Made by a program: the position numbers and the translations under genes. From Candidatus Poribacteria bacterium (GTDB lineage Bacteria; Poribacteria; WGA-4E; WGA-3G): 11,304 bases of DNA. Positions 7,101-11,304 of this stretch are shown one piece after another. The notes below the pieces were generated by a model. That model saw only the letters and a program-made list of their open reading frames with translations. It made no database searches and was not told the origin of the DNA. The stretch covers positions 1 through 11,304 of the forward strand of contig VXZL01000531.1 in NCBI GenBank assembly GCA_009845505.1, read 5' to 3'. Numbering within the stretch: position 1 is the stretch's first letter; every line of letters begins with the position of its first letter.

Positions 7101-7291
7101 CCGCTGATGGGAAACTGGTGCGGACGTTAGCATTCGGACAGCAAGCAGCCGGTATCTATGAATCCCGAGACCGTGCGGCATACTGGGACGGGAAAAATGA
7201 ACTTGCGGAACCGGTATCGAGTGGCGTTTATTTTTTCACATTGTCTGCAGGACAATTTACCGCCACACGGAGAATGGTGATACGGAAATAG
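4064..7291 (+). CDS. 3' main fragment: WD40 beta-propellers with T9SS-like C-terminal domain
   Basis: The long open frame (nominally open from 3938) gains WD40 sense at VRLDAPLSVAFSPDGHTLAS near 4066. It holds seven blades of the first module ending in WEFEPTV near 4990, then a low-complexity linker of about 35 residues. A second module follows with a fresh N-terminal cap (DMTQWHLPEGAK, 5078 on) and 14 blades, enough for two seven-bladed propellers. Blades follow the pattern GH...VAFSPDGxTLASGSxDxTVRLWD. The last about 95 residues (from about 7009) are a FlgD-Ig-like or T9SS type A sorting domain: NYPNPFNPETWIPYQL, VTVSIYAADGKLVRTL, YWDGKNE, SSGVYFFTL, TATRRMVIRK. Such domains direct substrates across the outer membrane in T9SS bacteria (family knowledge). 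WD40 propellers usually bind partners; no enzymatic site is seen. Without the upstream signal peptide this fragment could not be exported. Confidence 0.75.
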   Translation: MRLDAPLSVAFSPDGHTLASGSRDESVQLWNVRKQQLITSLPAPPLLRYGSWGWHPWRVESVAFSPNGKVLATVGYEQIYLWERVPQQAGLQTSSTVLWCQKAILTGHTSYIHSIAFSPDGNLIASGSADRTVRLFDVESGQHKRTLIGHVGTIFSVAFSPDGKTLASGGFDDTARLWNTVTGENIKILATDTWVMNVAFSPDGQTLASGGSWRDKNVTLWDVSTGTRKTTFAHAVELRSIVFSPDGSTLAGGGYDGTILLWDMHTETLKRTLRGHTESITSMAFSPDSRTFASGSYDSTVVLWEFEPTVEIIPTTYADNGAGVNVQDIDFVEPPFRQDMTQWHLPEGAKARFGKGGISGNITFSPDGTQLVVPTSIGLWIYDADTNKALKLYTEHSHWIGRVAFSPDGKTLVGSRAWGDTKVYLWDANTGEHKATLAGHADDVTNITFSPDGRTIISSSEDGSLFLWDAVTGMPFATFGGNEDGRMQALAISPNGEMLASGGWADPLQLWNINTRQTVATLESHRFSVDAVVFSPDGRTLASGGYDATIRLWGVESHTLKAELSGPTRRVWSLAFSPDGQTLASSSDDGTVFLWDVGSYTLKATLTGHTRPTTSIAFSPNGLTLASASQDGTIRLWDGINGDHRATIAGHAVDISSLAFSPDGQTLATSGWDSVVQLWDIAVPAPLKAIRTGHSEGVESIAFSPNGQTLASGGSSGWADNKVFLWDIAGTVAPRSSELECQFPVLSNHTAAYLHHISTVSAVAFSPDGKTLAVSEEYENNRVILLDVATGVPEAVLATPRTNNSDGVPCIAFSPDGKTLAIGYYRNLRLWDVPTATLTATLEGHLHWISDVAFSPDGNLLVSSSYRDPVRVWDVASATEIAALNGHKDGAQSVAFSPNGKTLAIGGTYTEGTVRLWDVPNVRHKATLTGHTDGVNDLAFSPDGRTLASGGGDGTVLLWELPAEPETLGAPPQTLRTAKQPSLLQNYPNPFNPETWIPYQLAKPADVTVSIYAADGKLVRTLAFGQQAAGIYESRDRAAYWDGKNELAEPVSSGVYFFTLSAGQFTATRRMVIRK

Positions 7292-7368
7292 TGGTCAGAA
7301 CCTGGATTTTTATGATTTTCAGACGTGCCATGATAGCGGGTTATCCTATAAATCACAGTTCAGACGAC
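7291..7368. repeat. 78-bp element with 26-bp imperfect terminal inverted repeats
   Basis: The left arm (7291-7316, starting GTGGTCAGAACC) and the reverse complement of the right arm (7343-7368, ending GTTCAGACGAC) agree at 19 of 26 positions, around a 26-base centre. The element starts on the last base of the upstream stop codon and ends 2 bases before the AGGAGG site of the next gene. The (T)CAGAACC...GGATTT arm resembles, from memory, a widespread intergenic repeat in several phyla; this is unchecked. Confidence 0.65.
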
Positions 7369-7370
7369 TT

Positions 7371-7376
7371 AGGAGG
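7371..7376 (+). promoter_or_regulatory. ribosome binding site of the second WD40 gene
   Basis: AGGAGG lies 8 bases before ATG 7385, directly after the inverted-repeat element. No clear promoter was found in the gap; TATAAA at 7347-7352 lies inside the element and lacks a good -35 partner. Confidence 0.7.
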
Positions 7377-7384
7377 CTAACACC

Positions 7385-9382
7385 ATGAGAATGATGCAAT
7401 TTTCCATTGTAGTCCTACTCCTCGTTTCGACGCTATTTTTATCGAATGCCTCCGCCGAAGATTATACACGGTGGCATTTACCGAAAGAGGCGAAAGCACG
7501 CATCGGGAAAGGTCACGTTTCGGGAAATATCGCCTTTTCGCCGGATAATAAACTGCTCGGTGTTCCGAGTACTATCGGAACTTGGATTTATGACACCGAA
7601 ACGGGTGAAGCACTGCATCTGTTCACTGGACACATAGATAGCATCAATGCTATCGCCTTCAGCCCGGACGGAAAAATACTCGCAAGTGGTGGGAATCATG
7701 AGGACAAAACAATACAGTTATGGGATGTCCAAACGGGAACGCACATAGCAGCACTACACGGACATGCCAAGAGTGTCAGTTGTATCGTCTTCAGTCCGGA
7801 TGGACAGACACTCGTCAGTGCCGACTGGGGAGAAGATGCGGCTATATATCTCTGGAATGTTGCGACCGGTGCGTTGAAATCAACACTGACTGGATATTCT
7901 CAAGGGGTGAGTAGTGTCGCTTTCAGGCCCGATGGCACGCTCCTTATCAATGGGAATAACGATTCGATATGTGTATGGAATCCGATAAACGGCACGCACA
8001 CGACAGCATTAGCACCTACAATAGGGGTTGGATATGTTACCTTCAGCGCGGATGGCTCACAATTCGCCGGGAGCCGCGGCAGCGATGTCTTAATTTGGGA
8101 TACCGTCAGCCTACATCAGAAACTAAAGATTACCGGACATCTCCCCGTCATCACCGCTATCGCCTTTAGCCCTGACAGCCGGACGCTTGCAAGTGGTGGT
8201 TGGGATCATAAGGTGCGACTCTGGGATATTGCCACTGTCACCAGCAGATCGGTGCTCCTTGGACATACAAGCGGGATCGCATCGCTCGCTTTCAGTCCGG
8301 ATGGAAAAACACTCGCAAGTAGTGGAAGTTGGACCGACCTCACAATCCGACTCTGGGACACGGCGACTGGCACACAGGAAACGACACTGGTTGGGCAGAG
8401 ACACAGGGTTGCAAGCCTCGCATTCAGTCCAGATGGTAGCACACTTGCCAGTGCAAGTGATGACCAAAGCGTCTGTCTCTGGGATGTTACAACTGGCTAT
8501 CACCAAGCAACGCTGAGTTGGCAAAATACAAACAGTCCTTCAAACTTGGCGTTCAGTCCCGACGGACAAACACTCGCAATTGAAGGCCGGGCAGGGATAC
8601 GGTTATGGGACATCACCAGCAGACCTTACAAAATCAAATGGAGTACCAGTAGTACATCTGCTGAAAGTTTTGCCTTGAGTCCAGATGGACGGATGCTCGC
8701 CAGTGGAAAGAAAGACGGGACAGTCCTGCTGTGGGATGCGATCAGTGGAGATGTGAAGACGGTGCTTCGGGGCCATACAGAATGGGTCGGTAGTATTGCC
8801 TTCAGCCCGAATGGAAAAACACTCGCAAGTACGGGGTGGCATAAGGACAAAACAATTCACTTATGGGATGTCGTCACGGGCTCACATAAATTGACACTCA
8901 CAGGACATACGGAGCGCATTACACGGCTTGCCTTCAGCCCGAATGGAAAAACGCTCGCGAGTGCAAGTAGCGACGGCACGATATTGCTCTGGGAATTTCC
9001 GCTGGCGCAGCTAACGGCGGGAGCACCCTCGTTCCTGACAAAGGATACCAATAACAATCATACGTTGAACGCTGTGTTGCAGAATTACCCAAACCCATTC
9101 AATCCAGAGACATGGATTCCCTATCAACTCTCGGAACCCGCTGAAGTTACCGTGCGTATCTACGCGGCAAATGGCACCTTGATTCGGACTTTAGCCGTTG
9201 GACACCGACCTGCTGGTATCCACACACATCAGGGAGATGCCGTCTATTGGGATGGAAAAAACGAGTTCGGTGAACCTGTCGCAAGCGGTGTCTATTTCTA
9301 TACATTGTCCACGGAGTCCACACGCGACTCCGTTACTGCTGGTGATTTCACCGCTACCCGGAAGATGTTGATACAGAAATAG
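7385..9382 (+). CDS. secreted WD40 repeat protein with T9SS-like C-terminal sorting domain
   Basis: An intact 665-residue paralogue of the gene just upstream. The signal peptide MRMMQFSIVVLLLVSTLFLS is followed by NASA and probable cleavage before EDYTRWH (about residue 25). The cap LPKEAKARIGKG (32-43) leads into about 12 WD40 blades, from SGNIAFSPDNKLLG...WIYD to RLAFSPNGKTLASASSDGTILLWEF (ending near residue 540). A short linker leads to the C-terminal domain at 565-665: LQNYPNPFNPETWIPYQL, VTVRIYAANGTLIRTLA, YWDGKNEFGEPVASGVYFYTL, FTATRKMLIQK. The architecture predicts Sec export to the periplasm, then T9SS-type passage to the cell surface. The propellers probably bind protein or glycan partners; no catalytic residues are evident. 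Compared with the upstream copy, this C-terminal domain has a 9-residue insertion encoded by a palindrome (9311-9337). It is followed by a PorV-like gene. Confidence 0.88.
   Translation: MRMMQFSIVVLLLVSTLFLSNASAEDYTRWHLPKEAKARIGKGHVSGNIAFSPDNKLLGVPSTIGTWIYDTETGEALHLFTGHIDSINAIAFSPDGKILASGGNHEDKTIQLWDVQTGTHIAALHGHAKSVSCIVFSPDGQTLVSADWGEDAAIYLWNVATGALKSTLTGYSQGVSSVAFRPDGTLLINGNNDSICVWNPINGTHTTALAPTIGVGYVTFSADGSQFAGSRGSDVLIWDTVSLHQKLKITGHLPVITAIAFSPDSRTLASGGWDHKVRLWDIATVTSRSVLLGHTSGIASLAFSPDGKTLASSGSWTDLTIRLWDTATGTQETTLVGQRHRVASLAFSPDGSTLASASDDQSVCLWDVTTGYHQATLSWQNTNSPSNLAFSPDGQTLAIEGRAGIRLWDITSRPYKIKWSTSSTSAESFALSPDGRMLASGKKDGTVLLWDAISGDVKTVLRGHTEWVGSIAFSPNGKTLASTGWHKDKTIHLWDVVTGSHKLTLTGHTERITRLAFSPNGKTLASASSDGTILLWEFPLAQLTAGAPSFLTKDTNNNHTLNAVLQNYPNPFNPETWIPYQLSEPAEVTVRIYAANGTLIRTLAVGHRPAGIHTHQGDAVYWDGKNEFGEPVASGVYFYTLSTESTRDSVTAGDFTATRKMLIQK
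9311..9333. repeat. perfect inverted repeat inside the sorting-domain coding sequence
   Basis: ACGGAGTC (9311-9318), a 7-base loop, GACTCCGT (9326-9333). It is part of a 27-base in-frame stretch (9311-9337, TESTRDSVT) that is absent from the homologous place in the upstream paralogue, where TLS joins AGQF directly. Confidence 0.75.
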
Positions 9383-9423
9383 GAAACTGAGATACTGAAT
9401 GCCTAACTTCTAACAATCTGTGT

Positions 9424-9452
9424 TTGACTTTCACGCGACAATGTGATATACT
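9424..9452 (+). promoter_or_regulatory. sigma-70 promoter of the PorV-like gene
   Basis: TTGACT (9424-9429), 17 bases, TATACT (9447-9452), with an extended -10 TG at 9444-9445. The predicted start near 9459 gives a leader of about 24 bases with GGGAAGGA (9472-9479) before ATG 9483. The gene can therefore be expressed independently of the sigma-54-linked WD40 gene. Confidence 0.65.
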
Positions 9453-9482
9453 AAATTTGGACTTTATCATTGGGAAGGAAAA

Positions 9483-10457
9483 ATGAGACATCTTAATAAA
9501 TACCAGAGACGTGTGTGCTGCAAGAGATATTGCCTGTTTACCTATACCCTCATCGCAATTCTTACCCTCATATCTCTGCCCATAGCAGCTGATAGCACAG
9601 ACATCCACGAAAACGCAGGCACCCGCGCCATGACATTCCTCAAAATCGGGGTCGGCGCCGAGGCAATGAGCATGGGGGAATCGCAAGTCGCTGCGACCGA
9701 TGACCTCTACGCATCATACTGGAATCCTGCCGGACTCACGAGACTCCAAAAGCCACAACTCGCACTTATGCATAACGAGTGGTTCGCCGGAATCAACCAC
9801 GAATTTGTCGGGTTTGCACTTCCAATTGGGAGTATTGGCACCGTCGGCTTCAGTTCAAGTTACCTATCTTTCGGTGAGCTACAAGGACGCGACCGAGAGG
9901 GGAACGAGACGACTATCTTCCGACCCTACGATTTGGCGTTGATCCTCTCGTATGCCCGCAGTTTCGGGGATAATCTCGCCTTTGGGACGAATGCGAAATT
10001 CTTACGCGAACAGATCGCTGACGAAACCGGAACCGGTATCGCTTTCGATTTCGGAGTGTTATACACCTTTCCCGGCACGCCGCTCGCTTTGGGCTTCAAC
10101 GCACAGCACCTCGGACCGAGAGTGAAGTTCATCGAGGAGGCTTTTGGGCTTCCTGTTACTTTTAGGTTCGGTGGTGCCTACAAACTCTGGAACGACGCGT
10201 TCACCCTAACCACTGATATTATCCGTCCCTCCGATAACGATATCGAGATAGGTATCGGTGCGGGTTATACCATCGGCAATATCTTGCAACTCCGCACTGG
10301 CTATAAATATAAAATCGGCGGCAACGATTTGGGAGCGATTTCTGGACTTGCTAGCGGTTTTGGATTAACGCTTCGGCAGTTCCAGATTGATTACGCACTT
10401 GTCCCCTTCGGTGTCCTCGGATTAACCCACCGCTTCTCCTTAGTCGCTAACTTTTAG
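9483..10457 (+). CDS. PorV/PorQ family outer-membrane protein
   Basis: A 324-residue exported protein. The basic N-terminus (RR, KR) is followed by a hydrophobic core (LFTYTLIAILTLISLPIA) and likely cleavage near residue 36. The mature start AGTRAMTFLKIGVGAEAMSMGES with DDLYASYWNPAGLTRL (45-88) is the hallmark of the PorV/PorQ family. Alternating strands rich in glycine and aromatics continue to a C-terminal phenylalanine (HRFSLVANF), as in outer-membrane beta-barrels. In Bacteroidota, PorV is the outer-membrane shuttle that takes T9SS substrates by their C-terminal domain, and PorQ is its relative (family knowledge). Many phyla carry paralogues of unknown role, so function is inferred mainly from the two neighbouring genes with T9SS-like sorting domains. 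The ribosome site is close to ATG (3-4 bases). The stop overlaps the convergent gene. Confidence 0.85.
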   Translation: MRHLNKYQRRVCCKRYCLFTYTLIAILTLISLPIAADSTDIHENAGTRAMTFLKIGVGAEAMSMGESQVAATDDLYASYWNPAGLTRLQKPQLALMHNEWFAGINHEFVGFALPIGSIGTVGFSSSYLSFGELQGRDREGNETTIFRPYDLALILSYARSFGDNLAFGTNAKFLREQIADETGTGIAFDFGVLYTFPGTPLALGFNAQHLGPRVKFIEEAFGLPVTFRFGGAYKLWNDAFTLTTDIIRPSDNDIEIGIGAGYTIGNILQLRTGYKYKIGGNDLGAISGLASGFGLTLRQFQIDYALVPFGVLGLTHRFSLVANF

Positions 10458-11146
10458 CCAGACGCAGCCTGAATAAACGCTTCAAATAATTTGCGTCTGT
10501 GTTCACGAAATTCTTCCGTTCTAATCATCCGTTCAGGGTGGTATTGCACACCCAATACAAAGTCCTTTGACGGGTTTTCCATAGCCTCAATAACCCCATC
10601 TGCAGATCTCGCCGTAACAATAAAACCTTCGCCAATTTCGTCTACCGCTTGGTGGTGTGCGGAATTGACTTTATCTCCTCTTTTTTCTACAAGTTTGCAT
10701 AACCGACTGTTAGATTCAATCTCAATCTCGTGTTCGGAATCCTCACTACTATTTTTTCCTGGATGCGTCAAAGGGTCCGTAAACTGAGAAGGAACGTCTT
10801 GATACAGGCTTCCCCGCATTGCGACACTCATGACTTGAATCCCGCGGCAAATACCGAAGACAGGTAGATTCGCTTCTATTGCTTCTTGACATAGCGGTAA
10901 TTCCAGCCCGTCTCGCGCTTCATTAACATAATTAAGAGACGGATGATACTCCTGATCAAAGTATTTCGGATGAATATCGCCACCCCCTGTTAGTAAAAGT
11001 CCATCAATATCAGCAAATTCAGAATCTGGAACGTCAGGGTATAAAATGCGAGGTTCACCCCCAAATTCTTCAATAGCGCGGGTGTAATTTTTAGCAGTGC
11101 CTGTTATAATCTCGGAACTAAATGTAATTCCAATAATAGGTGCCAT
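10454..11146 (-). CDS. gamma-glutamyl-gamma-aminobutyrate hydrolase family protein (peptidase C26, class I GATase-like)
   Basis: A 230-residue cytoplasmic hydrolase. The class I glutamine-amidotransferase catalytic triad is visible: nucleophile C100 in the elbow VFGICRGIQ, and H203 and E205 in VQYHPE. The strand LLLTGGGDIHP (50-60) supplies the oxyanion loop, and NSAHHQAVDEIG (161-172) is typical of the PuuD branch. PuuD cleaves gamma-glutamyl-GABA to glutamate and GABA in putrescine breakdown. Other family members act on other gamma-glutamyl amides, and no putrescine genes lie nearby, so no gene symbol is assigned. The start is ATG at 11146 with AAGGAGG 9 bases upstream. Its stop (TAA, 10456-10454) overlaps the stop of the convergent PorV-like gene by four bases. 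Confidence 0.9.
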   Translation of the reverse strand: MAPIIGITFSSEIITGTAKNYTRAIEEFGGEPRILYPDVPDSEFADIDGLLLTGGGDIHPKYFDQEYHPSLNYVNEARDGLELPLCQEAIEANLPVFGICRGIQVMSVAMRGSLYQDVPSQFTDPLTHPGKNSSEDSEHEIEIESNSRLCKLVEKRGDKVNSAHHQAVDEIGEGFIVTARSADGVIEAMENPSKDFVLGVQYHPERMIRTEEFREHRRKLFEAFIQAASG

Positions 11147-11155
11147 AGTCGAAAT

Positions 11156-11162
11156 CCTCCTT
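11156..11162 (-). promoter_or_regulatory. ribosome binding site of the C26 hydrolase gene
   Basis: AAGGAGG on the minus strand, 9 bases before ATG 11146. It supports this start. Confidence 0.7.
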
Positions 11163-11185
11163 TTGAGTCGTGATAGACTTCATAA

Positions 11186-11215
11186 ATTGTACCCCATCTT
11201 GAAACCAAATAACAA
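11186..11215 (-). promoter_or_regulatory. possible sigma-70 promoter of the C26 hydrolase gene
   Basis: On the minus strand TTGTTA (11215-11210), 18 bases, TACAAT (11191-11186). The -10 is good and the -35 matches at four of six positions. The leader would be about 32 bases and includes the AAGGAGG site. Confidence 0.4.
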
Positions 11216-11234
11216 ATCAATCTAAATCTCTTAG

Positions 11235-11303
11235 TTCGTAGTAGGGCAATTCATTACCCGTTCATAGCATTTTACGACGTGCGATAAATCGCACTACTAC
11301 AAA
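11235..11303. repeat. MITE-like palindromic repeat with terminal inverted repeats
   Basis: The left end TTCGTAGTAG (11235-11244) pairs with the right end CTACTACAAA (11294-11303) at 9 of 10 positions. Each end has its own hairpin: GGGCAAT-TC-ATTACCC (11244-11259, one mismatch) and GTGCGAT-AA-ATCGCAC (11279-11294, perfect). The element is 69 bases and may continue past the window edge. Confidence 0.6.
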
Positions 11304-11304
11304 C

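Larger units (their letters stand above)
3482..7291 (+). pseudogene. large secreted WD40 protein with T9SS-like sorting domain, broken by two frameshifts
   Basis: As one gene it would encode an exported protein of about 1,270 residues. Its parts are a signal peptide (GTG 3482: MKYSIFLFYTLTIAAILCVS), about ten WD40 blades, a linker, a second module of 14 WD40 blades starting with LPEGAKARFGKG near 5096, and a C-terminal domain beginning LLQNYPNPFNPETWIPYQL. Two frame breaks interrupt it. The signal peptide frame stops at TAG 3590-3592, and the WD40 frame is entered only if one base is added to (or the ribosome slips back one at) the C7 run 3540-3546. A second break lies between about 4060 and 4099, where the frame shifts again inside a blade. 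Everything after that is open to TAG 7289-7291. The breaks could be real decay, phase variation at the C-run, repeat deletion, or assembly error. The sigma-54 promoter and good ribosome site argue that the locus was recently functional. Confidence 0.7.

Noticed and set aside
7321..7328. TGGCACG on the minus strand between the two WD40 genes as a second sigma-54 promoter
   Set aside because: Only the -24 half is present; no TTGC lies at the required distance and no minus-strand gene follows.
3788..8990. Regular direct repeats of about 120-135 bases as a possible CRISPR or satellite array
   Set aside because: The period equals one WD40 blade and the reading frame is kept; it is coding repetition with no unique spacers.
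4144..9057. Many minus-strand open frames opposite the WD40 genes
   Set aside because: They show periodic, similar low-complexity translations (for example PSGLNA and VRTE repeats) that mirror the blades on the other strand, so they are not genes.
10491..10787. 98-codon plus-strand frame opposite the C26 hydrolase gene
   Set aside because: Antisense shadow of a gene with an intact catalytic triad; no ribosome site or motif of its own.

Overview
The window looks like a chromosomal piece of an uncultivated, sponge- or marine-associated bacterium of the Candidatus Poribacteria type. This is an inference. It rests on the C-terminal signature QNYPNPFNPETWIPYQL on WD40 proteins, the pairing of phytanoyl-CoA-dioxygenase-like genes with metabolic genes, a PorV/PorQ-like barrel, and several families of short hairpin repeats between genes. 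No rRNA, tRNA, CRISPR array, transposase or phage gene was seen.

Left block (24-3085, + strand): a tight three-gene run of aspartate kinase, a PhyH-family Fe(II)/2-oxoglutarate dioxygenase, and a second, different Fe(II)/2-oxoglutarate oxygenase. Gaps are 12 and 20 bases and each start has its own ribosome binding site, so this is very probably one operon. The substrates of the two oxygenases cannot be read from the sequence.

Spacer (3086-3481): about 400 bases with two adjacent copies of a structured inverted repeat. The second copy carries two extra hairpins in its loop. Next come short dyads and direct repeats, and then an exact match to the sigma-54 (-24/-12) promoter consensus just upstream of the next gene.

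Middle block (3482-10457, + strand): two tandem genes for secreted WD40 beta-propeller proteins, each ending in a type IX secretion (T9SS)-like C-terminal sorting domain, then a gene for a PorV/PorQ-type outer-membrane barrel. PorV is the T9SS component that handles cargo with such C-terminal domains, so the three genes together suggest a surface-display cassette. The first WD40 gene has a signal peptide in one frame and a mature region in another, shifted at a run of seven C's, plus a second frame break about 0.5 kb later. It is also a fusion of two ancestral WD40 proteins. The gap between the two WD40 genes is almost filled by a 78-bp element with imperfect 26-bp terminal inverted repeats that begins inside the stop codon of the first gene. 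The PorV-like gene has its own well-formed sigma-70 promoter.

Right block (10454-11304): a minus-strand class I glutamine-amidotransferase-like hydrolase of the gamma-glutamyl-GABA hydrolase (peptidase C26) family, convergent with the PorV-like gene and overlapping it by 4 bases at the stop codons. Upstream of it, at the window edge, lies a 69-bp MITE-like palindromic repeat.
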